Notes: generated from the letters alone by a model not told the origin. Positions 48,796-60,886 are shown, numbered from the stretch's first letter. The stretch is DNA of 64,000 nucleotides from Lentinus brumalis (GCA_001792895.1 MARA01000023.1:62001-126000); one strand, 5' to 3'. Program-made: numbers and translations.

Positions 48796-49118
48796 TGTAT
48801 GGATCCCTGGATCTCTTATTCTCTCCTCCCCCTCCTGTACATCATCACTAGTCACTCATCACCGCGCCGCTGCTCTCTCTCGCATGCATCTATGGATCAT
48901 CTGTGTAGCCATTGTACGATACCCCATCTTCGCAGTAGCAATCATCGGCCGAACATGGAAAAGATAGACACGGTACTTTGCTGTATCCCATTTAGCTTCG
49001 GTGAGTCTCCGCTTTGCTGGAATCTGATCGCCAAGCTATATCCATGCTCCCACCCTGTGATCTCGTACGTTGTCATCATCTCCCGTCGTTGACAGTGACT
49101 GACCGCGCCTATCGAAAG

Positions 49119-49230
49119 GGATCTCATGTCGTCCAATCTCTAGGAACCAAATGCAGAGTACTATCCCTGCAATTCGGTCCAACTTCGTCGACGTCCATGC
49201 GGACCCCAGTACCTCAAAGCCTTGGCCGTA
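49119..49230 (+). pseudogene. Last-exon relic of a DUF6533 paralog
   Basis: An AG acceptor at 49118 is followed by GGATCTCATGTCGTCCAATC, matching the start of exon 10 in the paralogs (GGATCCCACGTTGTCCTCAA), with later similarity around GTCGACGTCCATGCGG. No upstream exons are recognisable between RdRP and this point. Confidence 0.5.
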
Positions 49231-49447
49231 TAGTATACGCTCTGCAGCGTATAAGTATGCTTCTACTTCTGCGATGGAAACGAGAAGTCCCTTCTTTGAT
49301 CGACTGCCACATCTGTCATGGTGCCTCTCAGCCTACATAAATGATAGGCACACTGACGAGCGTGAGTAGGCCCAATGACTTTGAGTATACATATCGTGCT
49401 CAGGGCCGCGTGCTTCACCACTGCTGGCCAGCAATCTCCTACCCTAC

Positions 49448-50908
49448 ATGACCCCCGTAGATGAAGTGCAAGCCTCGCAAGGTGCGTTCAACGCTTCTAC
49501 AATAGCTGCGCGTCGATTACTACTGCTTACAAGTTGTGGAACAGCGCACGCGCATGCGGGAGTTGCCTCGATCGCCTTCGTCATGTATGATTTACTTCTC
49601 CATCTGGGCGATGAGGTGAGGCGCGAAGATACCTCTGCCACGCAGAGACACAGCATACTAAAGACAGCTGCAAGCGAAGATAGAGCTGATCTGGACGTGA
49701 GTACTTGAGTAGTATCGCGTATCTAAGATGGGCCTCATCGCTGACAACCGTTTGGCAGGGCTCCTAACCGTTGGGTAAAGTGGTTATTTATGGGTGTCAG
49801 ATATGTTCCCTTCGTCGTGCTCTGGTGAGTCCTGACAGGCCGCGCTGTCGGTATGCCAGCTAAACATGGACGCAGTTCTTTGTTCATTGTTGCCAAGCCT
49901 GGTGTCGCATGGACCCCAAAAGGATGCATGATCATGCAGGTTTACGAGAACGTTGCCATCCAAAGCCTGACACTGTTCATTGAGCTTATACTTCTGAGTC
50001 GAGGTATGCCCTCATTTGTTGCTGTTGCGGACCATGCTCATTCAGTGTGCGACTAGTGTATGCCATGTACAGTCGAAATCGAACCCTCCTCTTCTCATTG
50101 TCGGCCTTCCTTGTTGCGGAAGTCGGTTCCATGGTGGGAATCCTGTCCGTGACGGTGCCGGAATTCCAGATGACGAATGGTTGCACCGTCACGTCGACGC
50201 CGAGATTGTTCTCATTCTACTGGTGAGTGTCGAGCGTCGTGCCGTGATGACCTCGGCCCTCACAATCTGATCACATTAGGATCTTGCCACTCGCGTTTGA
50301 GACCACACTATTCGTCCTAACGCTCTACAAGTTTGCAACGAGTGTTACTGGTCCGTCAGCCTTAGGCCGGAAGAACTCAATCATGTTCGTACTCATGAGG
50401 GATGGCACCTGGGCGTATGGCATAATCTTCGGTAAGAGGTTCGCCTCATGTGGCTCCATACCTTATCCGCGAGTCAGGCAGAAAATTCACCACTATCACA
50501 GCGGCAATGCTCATCAACGCCGTGTTCTATGCGGTGGAGACGACCCCGTTAGCTGGTGTTGGCTTCCCGTACGTTGTGCCCGTCTCAATTACGTTTGGAC
50601 TGCCGGTATTCTGACCATTATCTTTGATGTCTAGTTGGGAGATTGCGACTCTCTCGTTCGCAGTAAGCCACCACACTGTCGCCTCGTTCCCCTCCGCTGA
50701 CAACACGGAACCATCCCCTGTCCAGGGATCCCATATTCTCCTCAACACTCGTCGCATTGCATGGTACCCCGAGCGGGGTACATCGTTCTGGGCACGCTCG
50801 AGCGTCGAAGTCTCTGCTCTCAAGTTTGCGTCAAACGGGACCCGCGGACTCGACTGGGTCGACGTTGAGCGTCCCCATATATGGTGGGATGCTGAGCAGC
50901 ATGTATGA
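49448..50908 (+). CDS. DUF6533-family membrane protein
   Basis: Ten exons keep frame: 49448-49481, 49545-49615, 49680-49696 (17 nt), 49759-49824, 49876-50003, 50057-50222, 50280-50431, 50502-50568, 50635-50662 and 50726-50908, about 303 residues. Blocks: AFVMYDLLLHLGDE, IELIWT, WVKWLFMGVRYVPFVVLW, TPKGCMIMQVYENVAIQS, VYAMYSRNRTLLFSLSAFL, LAFETTLFVLTLYKF, RDGTWAYGIIFG, NAVFYAVETTPLAGV and GSHILLNTRRIAWYP. It lies beyond RdRP, so the array has been split by other genes. Seven membrane helices likely; role unknown. Confidence 0.88.
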
Positions 50909-51280
50909 CGATGGCTCGGCGAGGGCGACCACTCAGAATGTACGATATTCCTCCTATGTAGTAGTATAAACCGTCATATGTATCATGTTCTATCAGACTA
51001 CTTACAAGAGATACTGAAGGCTCACCGCCCCAGGAGCGCAAACCACGACCACACCTGTGATCGCTGGAATGCATTTTGATTCCCAAATAATCCAGTTCGT
51101 ACGAATGTATCTGATGAGGACCCGCAAATTGTAAAAGGACATCAATAGCATAGCGTGAAGCGGGTATCTGTACATACAACTCGGCCGCAGAGCCCGCACT
51201 CGAGCTCGCGACCAGCGCGGAAGGTACAAGTGCCAACCCCCGGTCGTCCAACCTATCGTGCATCATGCAGCGCGTCGTGA
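50909..51280. other. Intergenic between convergent genes
   Basis: Shared 3' flanks of the DUF6533 gene and the MOB gene; nothing recognised. Confidence 0.5.
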
Positions 51281-53241
51281 TCATGACTCCTCGCTAGCCG
51301 TTGCAGGCTCTGTCGATGAAGCCTCCTCCTCCTCCTTCTCCTCAGGCTTCTCCTCCTCGACGTCCGCCTGATGTTCGGACGGAGCATCAGTCGTATGAGC
51401 CTCAGCCTCCGGAACGTCGCTGTGGACATCCTCAGCAGACTCTTTTGCCTCCTCTGTTGTCTCTTCTGTCGTCTCCGTCGTCTCCTCTTCCTCTTCCTCT
51501 TTCTCCTCCTCCCCGCTCTCCTCCTCCCTGTCATCCTCACTGTCCTCTTGCTCCTCGGCTGCCTCGGCTGCAACTGGCTCACTCTGAGGTGTGGCTTCGT
51601 CGTTGGCAGGCTCCTCCGACGAGACGGGCTCCTCGGGCACGGCCGCATCAGCTGCGTGCTCCTCCGCTTGCGGAGCCACAGGCGCATCGTCCTCTGCGCC
51701 TTTCGATTCCGATTCTGGTTCCGCGGAAGACTCTTCCTCAGCTTCGCCGCCCTCCTCTTCGTCTGCCTCGTCGGAACCACTCGGTACAATAATCAAAGTC
51801 GGTGTCTGCGCAGGTGCTGATTCTTCAGCGGCCGCCTCATTTTCCTGTGGGGACACTTCTTCAGCCTCCCCCTCCACGTCCACCGGCGACTCGACCTCTG
51901 GCTCTTCAGCCGGAGGAACGGGAGCAGAGTCGGATGAGGGACCAGGAATAATGATCGGAGGAAGGTCCACTTCCACTGCTGCTGCTGCACGCTCAGCCGC
52001 AACCTCGCGGTCGATGTCGACCTCAGACAGATCACTCTTGGCGAGTTCCTCGGCGACACTGAACGCCTCGCTGTAGACCATGGTGTCTGTCCTGTTCCGA
52101 CCAAACTTCCGGGGGCTCTCATTCCGCTGCGGGCCAGCGGGGCCCGGGGGGCTGGTGCCACGGTTCCGCGACAGGCCAGCCTCACTAGGCCATCCATGCT
52201 CGTCTCGTCCAAGGTTCCTACGGGGATCGAGAGATGCTGCGAGAAGGCGCGGAGGCTCGACGTGGTCGCCGCGGCCGCCGCGGTCGTCATCGGACATGGC
52301 GGTGAGGCGGGGAGGAATGACAAGAAACTCGGCAGGGACCAGCTCGAACTTGGACGTTAACGCGAGGAAGCGCGCATATAGGGAGGACTCGGCCTCGGCT
52401 TGCTCGAACGCCTCGCGGTGGTGGAAGTATGCGTGGGCAAAGATGCGGCCGAGTCGTCGAGCAAGGGAAGAGAAATGGCGGTGGGACGCTGCCGGTACGG
52501 ATAGGCGCGAGGGGAACGCGCGGGGCGAGTTGAGGAGCGCGGTTGCGCTGTCCAAGGTATGGAGAATGTAGTCGATAGCGCAACATTGCTGTTTGCGGGC
52601 CCGTCAATAAGTAAAGCACGTCAGAAGTAGCATCAGAGTTACATACCTCCATGGCGCCCTCATTCCCGTGGGCGACGCACAAGTACAACCATTCACCAGC
52701 TTTCATTTCAGGACAAGTGCTACGCGTGCACTCCTGCTGTAACATGGTAATGAGGGGGTGCGACAGGTCCTGCGCGAGGCGACTACGGTCTTGTGAGTCA
52801 AACAGCGTGCCGACTATCATCTCCGAGTGACACTCACCGGAGTTGCTCGTACACCCAGCACGCCTCGTCGACATTCACACTACCCGCACTATCCTTCTCT
52901 CCGTCCTTGTCCTCGCCCTTCGCGTCCGCGTTGTCCTGGCCTTCGCTGGGGCCCTTGCCTGGTATGGAGACGATGCGTTCTACGTCATGGACATCGAGCC
53001 GGATGAGCAGGGAGATATATTCTTGCAGTTGGAACGCGCTGTCGAGTGCAGAGATGGGCGGGAGAGACTTGACGGGATAGAAAGACGAGATGCGGGAGCC
53101 TTTCAGAGGGCGCTGGATGATGACCGTCATCGCTGGGGCAGACGTGCTCACCGGCGTTGGCTGCGAGCTCGCAGTCGCAGTCGCAGTCGCGGTCGGTGTC
53201 GACGCGTCAGGCTGTGGGAACAACCTGCCTTCTCGGGACAT
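51281..53241 (-). CDS. MOB/phocein-family protein with long acidic C-terminal tail
   Basis: Mob proteins are co-activators or adaptors of NDR/LATS-type and STRIPAK kinases. Three exons keep frame: 52838-53241, 52647-52782 and 51281-52588, about 615 residues. The MOB fold covers roughly residues 50-280: QECTRSTCPEMKAGEW gives the zinc-binding Cys pair (C153, C158) and RIFAHAYFHHREAF the His pair (H232, H237), the C-x4-C and H-x4-H spacing of Mob1. LEDEALTSKFELVP-type text (ALTSKFELVPAEFL) closes the domain. The N-terminus is Thr/Ala-rich. After about residue 280 there is a disordered tail extremely rich in Glu, Ser, Ala and Asp (more than 200 residues). That tail is unusual in MOB proteins, which are normally 200-250 residues, though some fungal phocein-like proteins are long. 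Confidence 0.85.
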
Positions 53242-53746
53242 CCTTGTTCACTTACTTAAATACTGGGGATAAGGGTAATGACCATTGATATGTCAATCAC
53301 TGACTGCGCTTCTCTGCGACCTCGAGGATACTGTACGTCCCGCAGACAGTCGTATACACCTCTTTCCCGCCCTTGGCGTTGCGACATACTTATCCTTCTG
53401 CTTGATCTTATACGGTTTCTCAGCAAGATCAAGCTGCTCGATCTCGATCTCGAAAATGGCGCTTTCCGCGTCACTTTTGGACGTCCCGCTTGTTCTTTAC
53501 TCCGCTTGGATCGTCCAATGTTCAGCCAAGCTTTCTCTGCAATGGGGTGGGTGTCGATGAGGGCTAAGGGGTGTGTTTTGAGTGGGGATGACTAGGAAAA
53601 TAAGGTGTGTGGCTTAAGTAGCGTTGACGCTCTGTTCCGTACGGCACCCCGGCCCAGAGTCCCCCAGATTATCTCGACCTTCCTGAGCGAAATCTCCCCG
53701 CTACCCCCTCCTGCGCTCCTTTGACTCGTCTAGCGTCCCCCTCTCG
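53242..53746. promoter_or_regulatory. Shared divergent promoter region
   Basis: 505 bp between the start codons of the MOB gene (minus) and the permease (plus). Contains no convincing coding exon; C/T-rich stretch just before the permease ATG at 53747. Confidence 0.5.
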
Positions 53747-55770
53747 ATGGTCACCGAGAAGTCGCGTGTAGGCGATGAGAGCAAGATTGTCGACCCTGAT
53801 GTCGACGTCGAGCTGGATGCAGCATCATCGCAGGGCACCTCGTACGCCACGAAGGATTGGCACTACTCCCACAGATGGACAAGGAAGCTGTTGGAGTTAG
53901 GTCTTGAGACAAGGGGTGCGTGATTTGCATCGGTCCGACGTATATAACGCTAACATCGTCTCTGTCGTAGGTATAACTCCTGTATCCCAGAGAGAACGGG
54001 TCGATACCCACTACTACAAAATTTTCTTCATCTGGCTATCCTTCAACTTCAACATTCTATCGTGAGTCCTCCGTATGAGACATTCGCGTGCTCGCATCGA
54101 TCACCGAGTTACTTCAGATTCTCTGCCGGAACACTCGGTCCTGTGATCTTCGGTTTGGGCCTCCGAGACTCGTGTCTGGTGATCCTCTTCTTCAATCTGT
54201 TATGCAGCGCTCTCCCTTCCTACCTGTGAGTGGTACCCGTCGGCCGTCTGCAGCGACATATTGCTCACTGTGTTCTTTCTTTAGTGCGACATGGGGGCCT
54301 AAACTTGGTTTGCGGCAAATGTGCCAGGCCCGGTATAGCTTTGGGTAAGTAGAGATCCGCATGACGCGTTCGCGTATGCTCACTCGGCCCATCTAGTTAC
54401 TTCGGTGTCATCATTCCCGCCGTTTTCAATCTGTGTTCCATGATGGGTTTCTGTATCCTGAACTGCATCCTCGGTGGACAAACCTTGGCCAGTATATCCG
54501 AAGGCCACTTGAGCTGGAGGTATGTCATCTCGTCGCCTACATGGCTGACGTCCTTGACTGATAGCAATGGACAGCGTCGGGATCGTCATCATTGCTGTGT
54601 TGTCACTTTTGGTCAGGTCCACCGATTTATATCTGAAGTCGCTGCGTACTGATCTCATTGACAGATATCCTTCTGCGGTTTTCGTGTCCTCAGTTGGTAA
54701 CGTCGTGTTTCACGTCGTCGTTCTTGTCAGCTCTCTCATGTGGGTTGCAGGTACGAACGCCTAGCGTGGATACCCGTCCTGATTGTCTATCTCGTGGCGC
54801 TTGGTGTTGGAGGGAAACACCTAACCAATCCGCCTCCAGCAGAGGCAGCCACTGCTCCCGCCATTCTCTCATTCGGCGCGACGATCGCAGGCTTTGTGAT
54901 CACATACTGCTCCTTGAGCTCCGACTTCACCATCTATTACCACCACTCTGTGCCAAGTTGGAAACTCTTCCTGTATTCGTATCTGGGATTCAACATTCCT
55001 ATAGTGCGTAACTCACCCGCTCATATCCTGTCCAAAACTGATGTCTACTTCGCAGATTCTCCTCCAATGTCTGGGCGCAGCGGTTGTTTTGTCAGCGCCA
55101 TTTGTTCCAGCGTGGGAGACAGGCTACGCAGACGGTAACGTTGGTGGCCTTGTCGAAGCAATGTTGCAACCTGTTGGCAACTTCGGCAAATTCTTGACCG
55201 TGCTCATGGCACTTAGCGTCACCGCGAACATCGCGCCGACGCTCTACTCCTTCAGCTTGAGCTTCCAGGTATTCATTCCTCCGTTCTCGGTCATCCCACG
55301 GTACATGTTCTCCATTCTCGCGACGGCCATGTAAGTCACAAACAACATACTTGCCGTGGGGCGCTCTCTGAACCCATCCTTCCCCTGTCCTTAGTTTGAT
55401 TCCGGTCTCGATCATCGGCGCACACAAGTTCTACGATACACTCACGAACTTCCTCGGGCTCATAGGCTACTGGGCGAGCGCGTTCGGTGCGATCGTCCTC
55501 GTCGAGCACCTTCTCATTCGCCGCGGCGACTTCTCCACGTACGACATTCGCTACTGGAACAACTATCGCCGCCTTCCGACTGGGCTCGCAGCGCTTGGGG
55601 CGTGCCTCCTGGCGTGTGGACTGATCGTGCCGAGCATGGACCAAGTGTGGTTTGTCGGCCCGATCGCGCAGAAGACGGGGGACATTGGGTTTGAGCTGGC
55701 GTTCGTCACGGCGGGGCTGTTTTATGTCCCGCTGAGACACCTGGAGTTAAGGTTTAGACCGTTGGTGTAA
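53747..55770 (+). CDS. NCS1-family purine/cytosine permease
   Basis: Proton-coupled plasma-membrane uptake of nucleobases. Ten exons keep frame: 53747-53915, 53971-54061, 54118-54225, 54285-54344, 54397-54519, 54575-54611, 54665-54696, 54751-55003, 55056-55330 and 55395-55770, giving 507 residues, the usual family size. Motifs: LELGLETRGITPVSQRER before helix 1, FFIWLSFNFNILSFSAGTLGP (helix 1), GLRQMCQARYSFGYFG, CILGGQTLASIS, SYLGFNIPIILLQCLGAAVV and the late segment FLGLIGYWASAFGAIVLVEH, RRGDFSTYDIRYW. Resembles fungal FCY2-type cytosine-purine permeases more than the uracil/allantoin branch. Small exons 6 and 7 (37 and 32 nt) were placed by frame and family motif. Confidence 0.9.
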
Positions 55771-56070
55771 AGCGTTTTTGCTGTCACCGGGTTATGCAAC
55801 CATGCATATGCTTTTGGAGCGCGATTTCGACGGGTAACGACACCTCTCGCGATGTCTCTTGCAGCATATTGTCGTGATCACGCTGCGCGATATCGAACGC
55901 CATGGACAGAGGCCACACACGACAGCGTGGGCACTCATTGCATCTTCTTTCGAGCGCGGAGGCCGCAGTATCCACGTCAATGTATAGCTGAAGCGCTTGA
56001 CGTCTGTTGAAGACCATCGACTTCGTAATCGTGCCACGTTGTTGTTCTCTTACCATCGTGTATCGCTGCC

Positions 56071-58699
56071 ATGCGTAGTCTGCGTATCGGGTTCCCCAAG
56101 CTCTTGCTCCTCGCGTTGTATGTCGCCGTTGTGGTAGGAAGGCCTCGGAGCCTGTGGGTAAACGAGGTACAGAAGCAGGCGGCGTTCGGCGTGGACGCGA
56201 ACTCCGAACCGCAGCGTCATCCCTATGGGTTCTGGGAGTCACCGTTCAGCCCCGAGTGGATGGTCGGCCAGGTATCGACTTTGCTCTTGCGTGCACATCA
56301 CCGTTCTTGCTAACCTCGCTATGCCTTCATTGCAGGGAAACGCCATTGAGGATGCGTTCGTCGATCCGGTGGAGGGCGAAGTGTATTATACTGAAAGAAG
56401 GCCTACGGAAGGTTTGCTAGGCTGTCTCGCCTGTTATGTTCTCTGCTCATATAGAGAACCACAGGTGGCAGGAACATATTGCGCAAGGCGTCCACGCGTG
56501 AGGCGGTCTTCGATGGACCGTGGGACGTCCGGACCACGGTACACGAGTACGGTGGCGGTCATGCAGTCGCCCACAATGGCACGGTGTACTTTTCGAACCT
56601 CCCGGACAATCGTGTCTACCAGGTACTGCCTGGAGGAACGCCTAAGCCAGTGACACCAGGTACAGTGTTTTATTCTTGGGTGACGCCTCTTCGGATGACG
56701 ACAACGTTGAGTGCAGAGCATACCCATTGGCGCTTTGCGGACTTCACAGTGCACCCTGTGTATCCGCGTTTTCTCTCGGCGATCAGGGAGGACCATAGCA
56801 TGCACGACTGTACCATGAACCAGCCTGTCCTCATCGACACGGAGACCGGCCTTGTCCGCAGTGCTAGCGGCGCCGCAGTTCAACCTGGGCCGGGCTGTTT
56901 TCCAGGATGGCCTGATTTCTTCGATAGCCCTCGGTTCAGCCCCGATGGCAAGCATTACCTCGTCAGGGCGTGGTGCGTCTGAGCTCCTTTATCCTCGCTG
57001 AAGAGCTGGGACTGACCTGGGCTTGTACTGCCTCGATAGGTATCATCCGTATATGTCTTGGGAGTCAAGCGAGATCTGGCTGGCAGACATCGAGCCTGCA
57101 GTTGATACCTCGGGGGAGATCATCACGCTGTTCACTGCCAACCTCCGCCCCATTCTAGGGGACGAGGAGGAGATAGCGCTGGGAGACCCTCACTGGGTCA
57201 ATGCAAACTCTTTTGTATTCACCAACGACGTGGACGGCTATATCAATCCTTGGATCTACGACTTGCCTACGGACAAGGCTCGCCCTCTTGTGTCCTCGGT
57301 GGTTGAAGAAAACTTTGGCGAGGCGTCATGGTGGTGTAAGTCGTCAATTGACATGCATCCGTGCCCATTGATTGCTTAACGGGTGTCATTTGCAGTCGGT
57401 ATGTCGCACAACGCGGTGCTGGATGAGGACCACATCGTCAGCACCTCCTTCCGCGATGCCCGCTCCCAGTTCTACCTCATCAAAATTTCAGATGGCACCA
57501 TCCAGGAGCATCAAACTCCGTTCGCTTATGTCAACTACCTGCACCGTGTTGCTGATCGGAAAGCTGTGTTCATTGGGAGGACGGACACCGGCCCTCCCGC
57601 GTTGTGGTGGATGTCAGTTCGGCCGGGAGCAACTGGTGCAGCCCTCGACGAGGGAAGCTACCAGCTGAGCGCCATGATGGATGTCCCAGACTCGAAGGAC
57701 ATTCCCACAGATTACATCTCTCGACCGAGGGCGTATACTCTGAAGCACCCTGCCACTGGAGAGCCGATACATACGATCTATTGGCCCCCCACTAATCCCA
57801 AGTATGCTGGCGGTCTTCCCGGGGAGCTGCCCCCCGTAGTCGTCAACGTGCATGGTGGCCCGACGCATATGGTATGGCAAGGACTCAGCTGGGAGACGCA
57901 ACTATTCACCAGCAGAGGGTTTGGATGGTGAGACATCGGGTCGATTGGGTGTGTGCACATTGCGTTACTAATCAACGACATCGCGCACAGGTTGAGCGTG
58001 AACTACGGCGGTTCAATGACCTACGGGGTGGCATATAGGTACGTCTCCGGGAAACGACTTGCGGATTATCACTGAGCGACATACACAGGGAGCGCCTACT
58101 CGGGAAATGGGGTATCGTGGATGTCGATGACTCCGTAGAGGCTGTCAAGCAGCTCGGGGAGCTCGGTATTCTTGACGCCTCACGGGCGGTCATCCGTGGG
58201 GGCAGCGCGGGCGGTTTCACGACCTTTGCGGCCCTCGCAAACGTCCCCGACTTCTTCGCGGCAGGGGTGGCCATGTATGGCGTTTCGGACCTCCGTACTC
58301 TACAGAAGGTTATTCACAAGTTTGAGAGTCACTACCTGCTCAAGTACGTTGGCGGCACGCCCGAGACCGACCCCGAGCTGTGGTGGGAGCGGTCTCCCAT
58401 ATCGAAGGCTGCTCACATCAAGTCGCCGCTGCTGGTACGTCGTGTGCTTGGCGTTATGTTGTGACATATCCTCACGGAAGCTGGCGAAGATACTGCAAGG
58501 TGCTGAGGACACGGTTGTTCCTGTGGATCAGGCAGTGACCATGCTGGAGACCATCAAGAAGCACGGTGGACATGCCGAGCTGCGTATCTTCGAGGGGGAG
58601 GGACATGGCTGGAGACAGGCAAAGACGGTACAGGAGGCTTTGGAGAGGGAGATTGAGTGGTACCAGAACGTGTTCGGCGGGAATCAGACGTCTGTATAG
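56071..58699 (+). CDS. Secreted S9-family (prolyl oligopeptidase-like) serine peptidase
   Basis: Nine exons keep frame: 56071-56271, 56336-56411, 56465-56659, 56717-56972, 57040-57335, 57396-57927, 57991-58038, 58089-58434 and 58490-58699, about 719 residues. A hydrophobic N-terminus (KLLLLALYVAVVVG) is a likely signal peptide. A beta-propeller-like domain has VHEYGGGHAVAHNGTVYF and related repeats. The alpha/beta-hydrolase domain shows VVVNVHGGPTHMVW, the nucleophile RGGSAGGFTT (Ser about 574), QGAEDTVVP (Asp about 657) and GEGHGW (His about 689), the order and spacing of the S9 catalytic triad. It belongs with dipeptidyl aminopeptidase/acylaminoacyl peptidases (S9C). The acceptor of the last exon was chosen at 58489 to keep SPLL-ILQGAED continuous. 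Confidence 0.9.
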
Positions 58700-58934
58700 T
58701 AAGCGAAGCAAGCATCAATATCTACGGGGCGTGCGTTGGTATCTAGTATAAGTCCTAGGATGCGGATCGGCATCTCAGTCATCTCAGTTCTTATCAGTAT
58801 GGAATGCTGGCTATTCGACACAACCGATGTCCTTGGGACCCTGCCCCGAACAATAGTACATGATAAGAAACCGCAAGGAGTCCCTTCGCAGGTTCGTGTC
58901 CTCTCACGGCGGGCATGGCAGGATTTTGAACCCC

Positions 58935-59056
58935 GTAACAGGCCAGTAACAGTTCCGTCAAAGGTAAAATATCACCGTGAATTGGCCCAGAGGAAGTAAA
59001 AGGCCAGTGAAAAGTTACCTTTGACGGACCTGTCACGTGCTTTATTGCCCTGTTAC
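58935..59056. repeat. Imperfect inverted repeat in an intergenic region
   Basis: Left arm 58935-58967 and right arm 59015-59056 are reverse complements with an insertion; the core TCCGTCAAAGGTAA (58954-58967) and TTACCTTTGACGGA (59015-59028) is perfect over 14 bp. Outer parts share GTAACAGG/CCTGTTAC. It may be a foldback (MITE-like) relic between the S9 peptidase and SPC25. Confidence 0.7.
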
Positions 59057-59227
59057 AGGGCGAAACATTGTGCTTTGCCCGTCGTGTCTAGCGCTGACTG
59101 CGATGTCAACCACGATCACGTGCCAAACGGACACGCGTCGCGTCGCCGTCGCCCAGCCTGTCCACTCCCCTTCTCCACTGCACCCTCCCTTCTGTGTTCT
59201 CTTTAAGTCTTGGTCTTGCTTTCTGAC

Positions 59228-60152
59228 ATGGCGAACGTACTCCGTGTGCCTAAACTGGACCTTCCTGCCGTCCTCGCCCAGCAGAACCCGCAAATCGACC
59301 TGCGGCTCGAGGCGTACGAAGTCTCGACGCGCAATTTCATCAAGGCCGTATCCAACTATACTCAGCGCGCCGTCACGGAGATTACGAACAGGAAGAACAA
59401 CTTTAATAGTGAGAAGAAAAAGTTCGCAGAGAAAACACAGCAGGTCGAGGCGGAGACAAACCAGTGCAAGCTGAAGGAGATCGAGCTCATCGCAGGTGCG
59501 TTTGCCCGCTCGTGCAATCCACCTGTCTATTGGGCTAAGAGGCGGCCTGTGTGGAGTGCTGGACAAGGAGCAGGAGGAAAAGAAGGAGAGCGAGGCGAGT
59601 GTGGCTGCTTTCCGGCGGCAGCTTGCGTCGATCAAGGAGAAGTGTGCTTCGCTCGATGCAGAGATCGAACTGCACCGGAGGAACGTGTCGAATCTCATGC
59701 GAGGTACACCGCCTACTTGCGCCATGCATCTATGTTGTCTTCGCTCAACGTACCCCCACGCTAGAACGGAAACGCGAGGAGAACATCCTGCAGGCACATG
59801 CTTCGCGCACACACCCCGAAGTTGCGGCTTGCGAGGACCGCCTGAAGTGTGCGATCGAGGGCATAGACAAGGACAAAATCCTCGTTCGCTTTTCGCACAT
59901 TGACCCGGACGACCTCAACGCCGAGTTCAGCTTCGTGCTGGATGTATCAAGCCGGGCATACAAAGGTGCGTTCCTCCCTTGATTTACGCCCCCACTCAGA
60001 TCTGTACGGCGGTTTGCGCAGTGCCGACAACGACGCCTTACCTTCCGATCCTCCCCCTTCTGCTCGACGAGCTCAATGCGTCGAGGGACATATATGCTTT
60101 TATGCGACGCATACGACAAGCGTTCTGCGAGTTGGTGGAACAAGGACGTTGA
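59228..60152 (+). CDS. SPC25: Kinetochore protein SPC25 (NDC80 complex subunit)
   Basis: Forms the Spc24-Spc25 end of the NDC80 complex that links microtubule-bound kinetochores to the centromere. Four exons keep frame: 59228-59495, 59557-59703, 59765-59965 and 60022-60152, giving 248 residues (yeast 221). Residues about 35-150 are coiled coil (KKKFAEKTQQVEAETNQCKL, LDKEQEEKKESEASVAAF). The globular C-terminal RWD-like domain has FSHIDPDDLNAEFSFVLDV, then YK-VPTTTPYLPILPLLLDELN and RDIYAFMRRIRQAF, matching the Spc25 family. I start at the ATG at 59228, giving MANVLRVPKLDL. Confidence 0.88.
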
Positions 60153-60886
60153 CCTCAGTTCCATCGCTGTCGTGTTTTCCCCTTTATCTTCCTATGTTGT
60201 ACGACAAGGTGTACTAGTACGTCCATATTTCCACTCGAAGGTCTGTTCCTTATCCCTAAGTTGCTAGCCCAACGCAGCACGAGTCTTGGTGGCTAAGCTG
60301 GCTTCAGCCGTCAATGAACGCAGTAGCGCTCCGCGAACTTCGCGCAATGTCGTCGCTGCCGTTTGTGCGCCATATGGAAGACTGCAGTCGCGTCATCGTT
60401 GGCATCTCGAACATAGCGTGGAAACAACAGCCATTCCATATGACAGGACTACCCGCTAATCATCCGCACTCGACATACACACTATCTCCCTGCTCCAGTA
60501 CCGTCCATCGCGCGCTCAAGCATCCTTCACTGTTCACCGCCCTGTCCCTCCGGCCCACGCACTATATCTCACACCGCCAGCGGGATTGGCGCGTCGTTGA
60601 TGCAATTCTGCACTGGCAAAAGGGCCGCGTCGTTCTTGTAATCTGAGTTGGCGTCCGCATTGCCCTCTCCGAGACGGGCTGCCCGGGCGCGTCGCGTCGC
60701 TGACACGGAGGAGAAACGGTCGGTGAGGATGATCCTGGAGGATCTGTTATCCGAGAGTGAGTTTGTTGTGCAGCCATGGAGATCAGAGGCCACAGACCTG
60801 GGTATTGGATATCGTCTGCAAATGTGGAGTTGCAGGGGAAGCATTCTGGGCAGCATATGTCGGGCCCACGCAGGCAAGAAAGCGCG
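60153..60886. other. Intergenic
   Basis: Between SPC25 and the membrane-protein gene (convergent). A 110-codon open stretch at 60314-60646 has no recognisable features and is not called. Confidence 0.5.

Noticed and set aside
47821..48855. 344-codon open frame on the minus strand
   Set aside because: Antisense shadow of the last RdRP exons; no domain.
60314..60646. 110-codon open frame after SPC25
   Set aside because: No splice-consistent partner, no motif; SPC25 already ends at 60152.
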